Below are positions 8,121 through 15,980 of a DNA stretch of 53,551 bases, piece after piece. Each line of letters begins with the position of its first letter. Within the stretch, counting starts at the first letter, position 1. The position numbers and the translations under genes are program-made. Under the pieces are notes generated by a model that did no database searches, had not been told where the DNA came from, and saw nothing but the letters and a program-made list of their open reading frames with translations. This DNA is from Methanosarcinales archaeon (GTDB lineage Archaea > Halobacteriota > Methanosarcinia > Methanosarcinales > Methanocomedenaceae), in contig JAIOQW010000259.1 in assembly GCA_021108405.1 (NCBI GenBank), positions 1 through 53,551 on the forward strand. The letters run 5' to 3'.

Positions 8121-8531
8121 ATGAACAGGATTCTAATAGACACGATGTATATTTCCGCACTTCTTACAGACGAAGACGACTCTTATCATGAGCTTGCGCA
8201 AGTAATCGATGATGAAAAAATTGCCGGGTTAGTCTCAGTAGTTACCCTCACGGAATTAGTTACGATCCTTGGCATAAAAATTTATAAAGAAAAAATAAAT
8301 CAATTGATCACTTCAAAATTGGTTTTTATAAATATCAATCAGATAATAGCAGTACGTGCTGGGGAGCTGCACTTAAAATATGGTCTTCCTACAGCAGATT
8401 CATTAATAGCTGCAACTGGTTTGATTGAAAATGTAGAGCATATTGTAACGGATGATAGTCATTTTATTGCAACTAAGAATCTGATTAAACCAATTGACTT
8501 GAAAAAGGCCTTAAAACTTGCTTCTAAATGA
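8121..8531 (+). CDS. vapC: PIN-domain ribonuclease toxin (VapC)
   Basis: This 136-residue PIN protein has the expected acidic residues: LIDTMYISAL (first Asp), TLTELVT (Glu), LPTADSLIAATG (Asp) and VTDDSHF (Asp). VapC toxins are magnesium-dependent endoribonucleases acting on tRNA or rRNA; the target here cannot be told. It starts right after the vapB stop codon. This is the only toxin-antitoxin pair in the window with both partners intact. Confidence 0.87.
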   Translation: MNRILIDTMYISALLTDEDDSYHELAQVIDDEKIAGLVSVVTLTELVTILGIKIYKEKINQLITSKLVFININQIIAVRAGELHLKYGLPTADSLIAATGLIENVEHIVTDDSHFIATKNLIKPIDLKKALKLASK

Positions 8532-8540
8532 TTATTCATG

Positions 8541-8655
8541 TATGGAGAAAAGCCAGGGGATGTGTATGAGCAGGAGGCGGATGCCGAAGCCGGGGGTTCA
8601 GCGGGAGGTTGAACCAGAGTATGAAGAGACAATTCAGGCCAGACCTCCGAAGTAA
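8541..8655 (+). pseudogene. DUF4157 gene remnant (N-terminal motif)
   Basis: One frame reads YGEKPGDVYEQEADA, the hallmark N-terminal DUF4157 motif. The overlapping frame (8542-8655) continues with RRMPKPGVQREVEPEYEETI then QARPPK, matching the linker that normally follows EADRVADQVM in these proteins. A deletion of about a dozen bases plus a frameshift joins them. It begins directly after vapC and ends about 55 bp before the second ATPase copy. Confidence 0.68.
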
Positions 8656-8709
8656 CAACCGATTTCGAATCTCTATCCAGCCCCTGTTAGTTGCTTCAAT
8701 CTTCCTGCC

Positions 8710-9342
8710 GTCCCTGCTCTCAACGTCTTCAAGGTATTTCGGAGTGCCGCCGTATATCGCATATATCTCAACAAGCCTGTTCGTGGGAAACGAAGGAAAC
8801 CACTCTTTCAATGCAAAAAAGTTAAACGGCTGGAAATAAAGCTGCCCGGTCCTTCTCCCGTACAGGGGGGATGCATGATCGAATATCTTGTGCATCATGC
8901 CTATTGATGAGCCTGAAACTATCAGAAACATCCCTGAATCTTTTGCATATCGATCTATGAATTCCTGCAATAATGAAAAAATGCCCTTGTTGATATTTAA
9001 AAACCCCTGGAATTCATCAAATATCACTATCATCTGCCTGTTCAAAGAGTGCACGAAGAGCTTTTCGAATATTTCGTTCCATGATGGTGTCCCGATGAAG
9101 CTCAGTCCGAAGCTCTCATGGAATTTTCCTGAAAGCTCAAGCCGGGTATCCATATCGTTAAGCTCAGGCACAAGGAAGTAATTGTAGTTTGACCTGTTTG
9201 TTATGAATTCCTGAATGAGCCTTGTTTTCCCAAGCCGCCGCCGCCCGACAACTGAAATGAACCTGAAGTCCTGTTTATTGTACTCCTCTTCAAGATACTT
9301 CAGTTCATCTTTTCTGTTAATAAATTCAGATTTTATTGTCAT
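8710..9342 (-). pseudogene. Truncated second copy of the DUF234-type ATPase
   Basis: This copy, from ATG 9342, encodes the same N-terminal ~210 residues as the gene at 240-1653, including Walker A SVVGRRRLGKTRLI. It breaks off at 8710, after ..YLEDVESRD. The open frame then runs on to 8536 through unrelated sequence antisense to a DUF4157 scrap, so the predicted C-terminus is an artefact. The winged-helix and DUF234 parts are missing. The promoter with its palindrome is duplicated too, so a truncated NTPase domain could still be made. Confidence 0.85.
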
Positions 9343-9348
9343 AACAAG

Positions 9349-9373
9349 TATTGTGTACACAATAATATATAAA
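9349..9373 (-). promoter_or_regulatory. TATA box and palindrome, duplicated ATPase promoter
   Basis: Same TTTATATA and TATTGTGTACACAATA arrangement as at 1660-1684, carried along by the duplication; the ATG is at 9342. Confidence 0.55.
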
Positions 9374-9483
9374 GAATTCGCAATTAGATGAAGCGGGTGG
9401 CTAGATTTTTTAAAACTCCTTAATGGCAGATAGGTCTTAGTCCTGCCGCCCTCGCCACTTTCGCTCTCCCACTGCGAACGAGA

Positions 9484-9560
9484 AGCAGTGCGCCCACCCC
9501 AGCCAAACACTGCGACAGACTGCGCGCGGGTGCTTAGTGATGCGGGCGGTCACCATGTCT
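9484..9560 (+). repeat. ~70-bp repeat, copy 3
   Basis: Aligns with 130-200 over its whole length and with 1795-1848 over its first two thirds. It marks the right edge of the duplicated ATPase block. The following 9560-9830 holds no gene that I can support. Confidence 0.5.
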
Positions 9561-9830
9561 ATTAAAATATATAACGTATGTAATTTGTCACTCACAGAGC
9601 ACACAGGTGTGCCGAGCAAAGTTCATACTGTCCAGCTGGTGAAAAAAACGGAGACTATAAGAACACTCGATCATGTCCACCATTTCCTCTGTCTGCCTGC
9701 CAAAGATAAAATCCATGTTGACTATATTCCCTACATCAATAGTCACATCATATTCAACTATAAATATTGAGTTGGAATGATAATACGTGGCAAAGCGAAT
9801 TACGGTAAATTCTAAAAAACAGGCATCAAT

Positions 9831-9895
9831 AAAGAACAAAATCCTCCCTTCGGTCGGATTTTCTTGAGTACATCAAGTTATACTTGATATACTAT
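9831..9895 (+). repeat. Modular hairpin element, copy B (minimal form)
   Basis: Only the first hairpin (AAAATCC..GGATTTT) and the terminal ATCAAG-TTATA-CTTGAT hairpin are present. They are joined through TTCTTGAGTAC, with all inner cassettes missing. Confidence 0.82.
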
Positions 9896-9985
9896 GAAAA
9901 TCTAAATTTTCACAGACGAAAGACCGATTTTCGATCTAATAGATCACCTGTTAATCGAATCTTGTTTATTGTCGTCAAGTGTTAT

Positions 9986-10231
9986 TCATGATCTTATGCC
10001 TCTTGCGGTGAAAAGTTCCATCATCTCACCAACTGACAAATCAGCTATCTTAGCAGCTTCACCTATTGTTATTTTTCCTTCTGAAAATAATTTTACTGCC
10101 ATCTCTTGTGCCAGATCATGAATACCATATAACAGCACTTGCTAAAGCATATATGATTCAACTATTGGTTCATACTTCTTAATAACTTCAAATGAATGAG
10201 ACACTTTCTGTAGAATCTCTATTTCAACCAT
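9986..10231 (-). pseudogene. UPF0175-family antitoxin, interrupted
   Basis: From ATG 10231 the frame gives MVEIEILQKVSHSFEVIKKY, then a TAG at 10144-10142. It then continues in the same frame with HDLAQEMAVKLFSEGKITIG and EAAKIADLSVGEMMEL to a stop at 9986. The second half has the UPF0175 helix-turn-helix pattern seen in the gene at 2679. No PIN toxin follows downstream. It is a nonsense-mutated relic of a lost toxin-antitoxin module. Confidence 0.65.
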
Positions 10232-10288
10232 TTATTTCACTCCTGGTTCTATTGATCAATTCTTTATTATACCATCCGAACTCTTTAG

Positions 10289-10480
10289 CTACGTGGATGC
10301 TCTGCTTTTGGAGAAACTGAAGAAGAAGCATTAGAAGAGGTCAAAATTGCTATAGAACTTTGGATAGAAACTGCAAAAAAAGACGGAAAATATATCCCAG
10401 AACCCCATGGAAAAGAATTTCTTAAGAGAGTTTTTGAAGACACTTTTCGCATCACACGACCTCAAAGAGCTGGTGTGTAA
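10289..10480 (+). pseudogene. HicB-like antitoxin fragment
   Basis: The frame begins after a TAG at 10286-10288 and reads LRGCSAFGETEEEALEEV then KIAIELWIETAKKDGKYIPE up to the stop at 10480. This is the second half of a HicB/UPF0150 domain (GCxxxGxTxEEAxxxxxxAI). The first about 25 residues and any start codon are absent, as is a HicA partner. Confidence 0.6.
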
Positions 10481-10535
10481 CAAAGGTTATCAGCTATAGC
10501 ACTTGCAAACCTTTGCCAGAATCGGGCGATACAGT

Positions 10536-10709
10536 TCAAGGCCAGTATCCGTATATCACATTAAGCGATAATACTGCAATTCCCATCAACAACCCGGCAG
10601 CGACCACATATTTAGGATCCATATGAAATGTAGTTTCATCTGCATCATAATAACGCATTAAACCTGCTGATGACATAAGGCCACTTTTGGTATCTTTCTT
10701 TTTTCCCAT
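10536..10709 (-). CDS. secG: Preprotein translocase subunit Sec61 beta (SecG)
   Basis: This 57-residue protein has the typical archaeal Sec61 beta layout. A short charged cytoplasmic N-terminus contains the conserved SGLMSSAGLMRYYDADE, followed by a single membrane segment (about residues 34-52, VVAAGLLMGIAVLSL). It is the small tail-anchored subunit of the SecYE beta channel. A TATA-like TTTTATATAAAT lies on the minus strand at 10776-10765, about 60 bp upstream of the ATG at 10709. It seems to be a single-gene transcript. Length and motif fit the family well. Confidence 0.88.
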   Translation of the reverse strand: MGKKKDTKSGLMSSAGLMRYYDADETTFHMDPKYVVAAGLLMGIAVLSLNVIYGYWP

Positions 10710-10803
10710 GATTATTTATCCTCAATACCTTATTATTCTTTATTGCTCATGTATGTATAGGACTATTTATATAAAAGGTTGACTCTGTCATAAAATATAC
10801 TTG

Positions 10804-11655
10804 TCATACCAGTGCCTTAAGCAGATCAAAATCGTATATCATTCCTTCGAGTTTACTATCAGCAGAAAGAACCGGAATCTGGTTGATATGATTGCGTTTC
10901 ATTATTCTTGCTGCATCGCTGACCGTAGTACTGGGTACTACAGTCACAGGATTACGTTTATATTTCATTACTTCTGCAACAGGAGAATCAGGTAATTTGA
11001 TCCTGGATACACTATAATACAGGCTCATAGTGTCTCGCATGGATTCCCATGTCCATTCATCTTCGTCAGAACCAGCTGACATATCCGAGTGTTCCGTATA
11101 ATCTTCAATAACGCTCATATTGATCAGGTCTTTATCGCCTATTACACCCAGGACTTCCCTTGCTAAGTTCACTACAGGTGCGGCTTTTGCTTCTGACATC
11201 TCCATGATCATGCCCACTATGGAAACAGGTGTTTCATCCCATACAACGACAGTCTTCCCGTCCATCAGTTCCTGAACAGGTTGCATTATATTAAAACTGG
11301 CAATGGCACCAATAATATCTGCCAGTGTTATTATGCCCACAAGAGTATTATCTTTAACAACCGGAAGACGCCTGACACCATAATTAAGTATGGTTCCGGA
11401 AGCTTCAACCATTGATTGCTCCGGACTGATAGTGATAGGGTCACGTGTCATCAAGATTGCAAGCTGTTCCTCTTCCGGATTTTTTAACAGATCAGTCCTC
11501 GTGACAATACCAACCACTTCATTATTCTTAACCACAGGAACTCCGGATACATGTTTTTCCTTTAATATCTCAAGTACTTCATCTCTTGACCCTGGTAATG
11601 TAGTATATGCTACATTACGTATCATCATGTCTTCAACTTTAGTATATTGCGGCAT
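10804..11655 (-). CDS. Four-CBS-domain protein
   Basis: This 283-residue protein is made of four CBS motifs (roughly residues 7-60, 65-120, 125-185 and 222-283). Examples of the repeat signature are HVSGVPVVKNNEVVGIVTRT and YGVRRLPVVKDNTLVGIIT. Paired CBS domains bind adenine nucleotides or S-adenosyl ligands and act as energy sensors. No catalytic domain is fused. The linker near residues 190-205 is highly acidic (SAGSDEDEWTWE). It lies 31 bp from the UspA gene in the same orientation, so the two nucleotide-binding proteins may share a transcript. Specific partner unknown. Confidence 0.85.
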   Translation of the reverse strand: MPQYTKVEDMMIRNVAYTTLPGSRDEVLEILKEKHVSGVPVVKNNEVVGIVTRTDLLKNPEEEQLAILMTRDPITISPEQSMVEASGTILNYGVRRLPVVKDNTLVGIITLADIIGAIASFNIMQPVQELMDGKTVVVWDETPVSIVGMIMEMSEAKAAPVVNLAREVLGVIGDKDLINMSVIEDYTEHSDMSAGSDEDEWTWESMRDTMSLYYSVSRIKLPDSPVAEVMKYKRNPVTVVPSTTVSDAARIMKRNHINQIPVLSADSKLEGMIYDFDLLKALV

Positions 11656-11686
11656 AGATTAACTTCCTTTACAGTGTGAATTACCC

Positions 11687-12148
11687 TTATTTTTCACTTC
11701 TTACGATCATTACAGGGACTTTTGCGTTTCTTAATACCTTTTCTGCTATACTACCTAACAGAAACCTGTCAAGACCACCTTTACCAAGTGTGCCCATAAT
11801 GATCAGGTCTATTGAATTCTTCCTGGAAAATTCAACGATTTCCTCGGCCGGATGCCCATCAACAATATTGCATTCGACTTCAACATTTTCTTTTTGAGCT
11901 TGTTCTTCTACAAACCCAGTTGCTTTTTCACCTTCGGATTTTAACATTTCGTATATGTTTCCCCATGCCATATCCATAGGTATGGAAGCAAATGCCCCGG
12001 TATCAACTACATATAGGGCAAATACCTTTGATCCTGACATTCTGGCGATCTCAACGCCATGTTTAACAGCTTTAGCTGAATAATCCGACCCATCTGTTGC
12101 AATTAGAATTTTTTTATATATTTTACTTTCCAAGAGAACTCCCTCCAT
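11687..12148 (-). CDS. Universal stress protein UspA family
   Basis: This 153-residue single Usp domain starts with the ATDGS strand-loop and ends with the ATP-binding signature GTLGKGGLDRFLLGSIAEKV (G-x2-G-x9-GS). ATP-binding Usp proteins are cytosolic homodimers involved in stress and energy adaptation. It overlaps the end of the amidohydrolase gene upstream by about one base and is followed by the CBS protein. The three form a probable operon: amidohydrolase, usp, CBS. Confidence 0.9.
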   Translation of the reverse strand: MEGVLLESKIYKKILIATDGSDYSAKAVKHGVEIARMSGSKVFALYVVDTGAFASIPMDMAWGNIYEMLKSEGEKATGFVEEQAQKENVEVECNIVDGHPAEEIVEFSRKNSIDLIIMGTLGKGGLDRFLLGSIAEKVLRNAKVPVMIVRSEK

Positions 12149-13239
12149 TATCTTATTATTTTTACAATATCGTCCGGCCTACCTCTTCTCACAATACTTG
12201 CAAGCATATTCTGACTGTTCGATAGGTTAGGAGATCTGTTATTTAACACCATGATATTAGCTTGTTTTTTTTCCATTATCGAACCGATATCTTGATCAAG
12301 CCCGAATATTGATGCACCATATTGTGTGCACATCTTAAATACCTGTCCATCATCCAGTTTGTATACTTTTGACAGAAATTCCATTTCAGCGAACATATTG
12401 ACAGAATTAAGCATAACATTATCCGTACCAACAGCTACCATAATATCCATATCAAGCATCTTTTGTATAGGAGGATGTGTAAGTGAACCTACTCCTGTTA
12501 TTAAATTTGACCGTGGACATACAACAACCGGTATATCAGCATCGGAAATTGCCTTTAGATCCGTATATTGCGCATGAGTCATATGCACAAGAAAATCGGG
12601 TCCCAGCTCAATAGCCACAGGGATATCCGATGCATCCTTTTCACCTGCATGAATGGCAAAGATCTTCCCGGCCCTGCGTGTAATATCAATGGCTTCTTCA
12701 AGGACTTGTGAGGGAATATCATTTGCTCCGCTTAAACCGATCCCATTGCAGATTCTGGCAAGTTCATACGTTTCCCCTATATATGGTTTATCTTGCCTCT
12801 GCGGCCTGCCCAGGATTATACCGGAAATATCATGAAGTGTACCCAGGACCTCTGTAAGGATAGAAGCACCGGGGATGCCACCTTCCCTAAAGTCACAAAA
12901 TGTACATGTCCCTGTATTGATCATATCCGAAAGTGTCTGGCACAGGGCATGTTTCATATCAATATCCGGCGTTGATCGAAGTACTCTGTGTTTTAGGCCC
13001 AGGGGGGGTTTTACCAGACTGTCCAGGTCTGAAATAGACGGGTCCTTTAAAACCGAATCACCTACATGAGTATGCGCATTTACAAAACATGGAGCAATCA
13101 CACCGGTAAAATGGGCATCTACATCAGTATCAGTTCCGATTTCTGTGATAATGTTATCCCGGATACCGAGGTATCCTTCTATGACCTCAGGCTTATCACC
13201 ATAGATTATGGTGCCTGATAATACTTGTTCTTTCGACAT
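12148..13239 (-). CDS. Metal-dependent amidohydrolase
   Basis: This is an amidohydrolase-superfamily (COG0402-like) enzyme of about 363 residues. Visible metal ligands are HTH in VNAHTHVGD, His in AIHAGEKDA, His in HMTHAQY and Asp in VGTDNVM. An N-terminal beta strand region and GVIAPCFVNAHTH are typical of cytosine/guanine deaminase, chlorohydrolase and adenosine-type deaminases. At 363 residues it is shorter than the 420-450 residues usual for MtaD/DadD-type deaminases. The substrate cannot be assigned. I take ATG 13239 (MSKEQVLSG) as start; the longer frame from 13272 adds an isoleucine-rich stretch that looks like leader. It lies first in the probable operon with UspA and the CBS protein. 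Confidence 0.82.
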   Translation of the reverse strand: MSKEQVLSGTIIYGDKPEVIEGYLGIRDNIITEIGTDTDVDAHFTGVIAPCFVNAHTHVGDSVLKDPSISDLDSLVKPPLGLKHRVLRSTPDIDMKHALCQTLSDMINTGTCTFCDFREGGIPGASILTEVLGTLHDISGIILGRPQRQDKPYIGETYELARICNGIGLSGANDIPSQVLEEAIDITRRAGKIFAIHAGEKDASDIPVAIELGPDFLVHMTHAQYTDLKAISDADIPVVVCPRSNLITGVGSLTHPPIQKMLDMDIMVAVGTDNVMLNSVNMFAEMEFLSKVYKLDDGQVFKMCTQYGASIFGLDQDIGSIMEKKQANIMVLNNRSPNLSNSQNMLASIVRRGRPDDIVKIIR

Positions 13240-13298
13240 TGGGATTATTATTGTTATATCTATTAATAACAATTGGGTATCACATTCACAGCACCTTT

Positions 13299-13327
13299 AA
13301 CAAAATCCTCGCTAACAATCGGATTTA
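13299..13327 (+). repeat. Isolated first hairpin of the modular element
   Basis: AACAAAATCCTCGCTAACAA and the following TCGGATTT match the opening hairpin of the six modular elements, in the same orientation. The remaining modules are absent, so it looks like a decayed copy. Confidence 0.45.
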
Positions 13328-13337
13328 CCTGATATAT

Positions 13338-13461
13338 GTATCCACTTCAAATCTAAGGGTAATATGAAAAATAATAGACAGGATCAACAGGATATACCGC
13401 AACACCAACAACTTGTAAATCCAGTAAATCCTGTCAAAAATATGCTTTTTGAAGTGGATAC
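13338..13461. mobile_element. Small inverted-repeat (MITE-like) element
   Basis: Perfect 14-bp terminal inverted repeats GTATCCACTTCAAA (13338-13351) and TTTGAAGTGGATAC (13448-13461) bound 96 bp. Inside, GACAGGAT and ATCCTGTC form a second inverted pair, so the whole unit could fold as a cruciform. No transposase gene or clear target duplication is seen. Related wording (GTGGATACAAATC) occurs near 40227-40239. Confidence 0.45.
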
Positions 13462-13910
13462 TGATACACTATTGAAAATTTTATGAAATCAAAAAGATCA
13501 GTGGTAAACTAATAATTTTGATTTTAACCTGTTAATTGCTGTGTTGATCTGTATTGTGTGGACCCCCCTATTTCAATTGGAAAAACAAATTAAATAAGAA
13601 ACATTAATAATAAGATATGATGTTAATAGTAATGTTGTGAATACTGAAAAGGAAATAAATAAGAAGGATTTTAATGATAAAGTGTAGTAAACTGTTTAAT
13701 TCAATGATAGAATACCATTCACATAATTCCCATCAGATAGGTATATATATTATATTAGCACAACTTAACATGTTAACTTCACGATCACAAATGAATCTTA
13801 TATTCACACGTCGTATAGAAGAAATCGGAGGGGACGAATAACGATGCAAAAAGTGAAACGCCACATTTTGAGGGGAGTGTGGCTTTTCCCATTACATCTG
13901 AGGACTAAAG
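13462..13910. other. Gene-free stretch with a stem-loop leader
   Basis: AT-rich sequence without a convincing gene. Near its end GCCACA (13860-13865) and TGTGGC (13878-13883) form a stem followed by TTTT, 27 bp before the ATG at 13911. It could be a weak terminator or a translational leader structure for the next gene. Confidence 0.35.
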
Positions 13911-14489
13911 ATGAAGATAAGGCTTGAAATTATTGATGATCATGGATCAACAACAGAGATAGAGATCAATGGTATTCCCACGTCAGAGTCAATATTAAAA
14001 CTTGTCAATCGTCTGATGAATGTATATAATACCAATTCAGGTGTTACTTCATTACAACCCGATACAACACAAACAGCACAAACAATACAAACACAACCCG
14101 GTACCCGGACTCAATCTAAACAAAAATATAACCAGCCACAAAAAAATGAAAAACACAACACCACTGAGACTCGTTTATTCAATATTGCTAAAGAAGAATA
14201 TAGCAGGCTGAAAAACGAGTCTCTTACAATAAAAGAACGGCTGGAACTTTTCCTAAATTATGAATATGAAGACCAGTGGTTCACATCCATTGAAGTAAAA
14301 AAGGATTACGACAGGGTCTATGGAGATATTCACATCAGTACGGTTTCTACTTATCTATCCAGGCTATATAGAGAAGGAAAACTTGAACGATTAGGCAATC
14401 GAAACCAGCGTAAATACCGTATCCTGGAAGAAATAGAACGGGATGATTGTTCACTTTATCCGGTTTCTATCCCGCATACGGCATTGTAA
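13911..14489 (+). CDS. Winged-helix domain protein with Gln/Thr-rich linker
   Basis: This 192-residue protein has three parts. An N-terminal part of about 45 residues (RLEIIDDHGSTTEIEINGIP) looks like a beta-hairpin plus helix. A low-complexity linker rich in Thr, Gln and Pro spans residues 50-85. A C-terminal winged helix spans about 105-182 (RVYGDIHISTVSTYLSRLYR, LERLGNRNQRKYRIL). It is probably a DNA-binding regulator, target unknown. Its 3' end overlaps the convergent gene at 14456-14755 by 34 bp. The start follows GGAGGACTAA-like sequence (TGAGGACTAAAG). Confidence 0.7.
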   Translation: MKIRLEIIDDHGSTTEIEINGIPTSESILKLVNRLMNVYNTNSGVTSLQPDTTQTAQTIQTQPGTRTQSKQKYNQPQKNEKHNTTETRLFNIAKEEYSRLKNESLTIKERLELFLNYEYEDQWFTSIEVKKDYDRVYGDIHISTVSTYLSRLYREGKLERLGNRNQRKYRILEEIERDDCSLYPVSIPHTAL

Positions 14490-14755
14490 TCAGTATAATC
14501 GGTAAGTAACGATTTGTGTATTCGTCTGGTAAATTCTGCCTGGAATAGAGACATAAAAAGTGTGTTGTCACCTATTTTTACCTTAATGTCACCGGGTTTG
14601 GAAGGAATAATGTCGATGGGCATTAATACAGGTCCCCTACATGAAGTACATATCCTAAAGTCCCGATCATGCTTATTAATATATTCTTTGATCTCTTTAT
14701 CGACAATGATACTCTGCGCTACTGCATCACTATAAGATGATATATTATTCACCAC
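14456..14755 (-). CDS. Conserved-looking small protein with CxxC, next to tbp
   Basis: This 99-residue protein starts at a GTG (14755) directly after the TAA stop of tbp, so it is almost certainly co-transcribed with it. It contains a CTSCRGPVLMP motif that could form half a zinc site, then a beta-rich DIKVKIGDNTLFMSLFQAEF segment. I do not recognise the family. The tight coupling to the general transcription factor gene suggests a role in basal transcription or its control (inference). Confidence 0.65.
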   Translation of the reverse strand: MVNNISSYSDAVAQSIIVDKEIKEYINKHDRDFRICTSCRGPVLMPIDIIPSKPGDIKVKIGDNTLFMSLFQAEFTRRIHKSLLTDYTDYNAVCGIETG

Positions 14756-15307
14756 TTAGAGCAGGGACATATTTTCAAGCTGTTCCCTTACTATCTCAAC
14801 TCCTCTCTGGCAATCCGCAGGCGACTTACCTCCGGTTACTACAAGTTTTCCCGAGCTGAAGATAAGAACTACGATCTTTGGAGAACTGATACGGTATACC
14901 AGACCAGGGAACTGTTCCGGTTCATATTCAATATTCTCAAATCCAAGACCAATGGCTATTGCATTCAGGTTTAATTTAGTACCAAGATCTGCAGATGCCA
15001 CAATATTCTGTATGGTGATATCCGGATCTTCTACTACTTCAACACCAAGGGAGCCTATCTTCTTTGCAACATTGTGAATGACAGTAACTACATCCTCCAC
15101 ATTCTTTGCACCTGTACACACTACTTTTCCTGATGTAAATATTAAAAAGGCTGCTTTGGGGTTTGTTACCCTATAGACCATTCCAGGAAATTTGGCTTTA
15201 TTGTATTCAGCTCCTTCAAGTTCCGACTCAATGCTTATAAGGTCAAAACTCTCTGCTAATTTAGTAGATGCGACCACATTCTGTATATTAATCTCCGATT
15301 CTGGCAT
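14756..15307 (-). CDS. tbp: TATA-box-binding protein
   Basis: This 183-residue protein consists of two about 90-residue imperfect repeats: [16 protein letters not shown] and [16 protein letters not shown] open each half, and [18 protein letters not shown] and [18 protein letters not shown] mark the second strands. The saddle-shaped protein binds promoter TATA boxes and recruits TFB and RNA polymerase. Length is normal for archaeal TBP. An acidic tail is lacking. It is followed immediately by the GTG-started small gene. Confidence 0.96.
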   Translation of the reverse strand: MPESEINIQNVVASTKLAESFDLISIESELEGAEYNKAKFPGMVYRVTNPKAAFLIFTSGKVVCTGAKNVEDVVTVIHNVAKKIGSLGVEVVEDPDITIQNIVASADLGTKLNLNAIAIGLGFENIEYEPEQFPGLVYRISSPKIVVLIFSSGKLVVTGGKSPADCQRGVEIVREQLENMSLL

Positions 15308-15419
15308 GTTTTATCCCGTTAATTAATCTATTAATATCAATCTATTCAGATTACTGAACATTAGTCTATAAACTATGGCATAAACGATAAAACCTACGGA
15401 AAAAATCCGGGCAAAATAA

Positions 15420-15968
15420 TTATTTAACCCGATCATCCTGTTTGGCTATACAGAACTTGCAGATAGCCTCTTCATTTTCTGTTTGTTTATCCTTTACAGG
15501 GCAATAGTACTCATCCTCTATTTTTTCCACACAAAACCCACCCGGGAAGGGAGTACCTACCGGATGCGGGGGTGTCCTGGTAATAAAAATATTATACATG
15601 GCACATAAAAAATAAAGTACTGTCTTTTCCTTCTCAGAAGCTGATATATTATCCAGTCTTTGCCAAAATATCTTAAGAAAATCATTATATTGTTCCATAT
15701 CAAGTTCCCGGTCCTGGGAATTATTACTTGATAGAATGATCTTATAATTAGAAAAGATCTGCTCACACATCTTTTCTTTAACTTTTGTCCTATAATTCCC
15801 GGGAAGGTATCTACATTCGTTTTCCAGCAGGGCCTGAACCTTCATCAAATCAAAAACACTGTAAGCACTCAGCTCTTTTTTAAGTTTGGATAACAATGAT
15901 TTTATATCATGAACTGATTCACTAAGTTCCTGCATACCTTCCAGTTTCTTGAATATTGATCCGGTCAT
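15420..15968 (-). CDS. UPF0305 (DUF2115) family protein
   Basis: This 182-residue protein matches UPF0305, a family largely confined to methanogens and relatives. The C-terminal signature HPVGTPFPGGFCVEKIEDEY, then YCPVKDKQ and ICKFCIAKQD, is clear; the cysteines of this region suggest a metal site. The N-terminal two thirds are helical. Function is unknown. It starts 12 bp downstream of the rpiA stop codon on the same strand, so the two are likely one operon. Confidence 0.82.
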   Translation of the reverse strand: MTGSIFKKLEGMQELSESVHDIKSLLSKLKKELSAYSVFDLMKVQALLENECRYLPGNYRTKVKEKMCEQIFSNYKIILSSNNSQDRELDMEQYNDFLKIFWQRLDNISASEKEKTVLYFLCAMYNIFITRTPPHPVGTPFPGGFCVEKIEDEYYCPVKDKQTENEEAICKFCIAKQDDRVK

Positions 15969-15980
15969 TATCTTAAGTCA

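Larger units (their letters stand above)
8710..9537. repeat. 828-bp direct repeat, copy 2
   Basis: Matches 1021-1848 at an offset of 7689. The left junction follows ..AATCTTCCTGCC; the right junction follows GCTTAG, after which the sequence (GATGCGGGCGGTCACC) resembles the segment at 175-200 rather than that after 1848. Confidence 0.92.

Noticed and set aside
8536-8709. C-terminal 58 codons of the second ATPase open frame
   Set aside because: This part reads antisense through a DUF4157 remnant and has no similarity to the intact ATPases, so I treat the real homology as ending at 8710.
9537-9839. Two overlapping short frames (+ strand 9537-9770, - strand 9588-9839)
   Set aside because: Neither has a ribosome-binding site, recognisable motif or protein-like composition; the region is more likely decayed sequence.
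1-10500. Possible contractile injection system, suggested by DUF4157 scraps
   Set aside because: No sheath, tube, baseplate, spike or AAA loader gene is present in the window. Only cargo-type remnants are seen, so no system is claimed.
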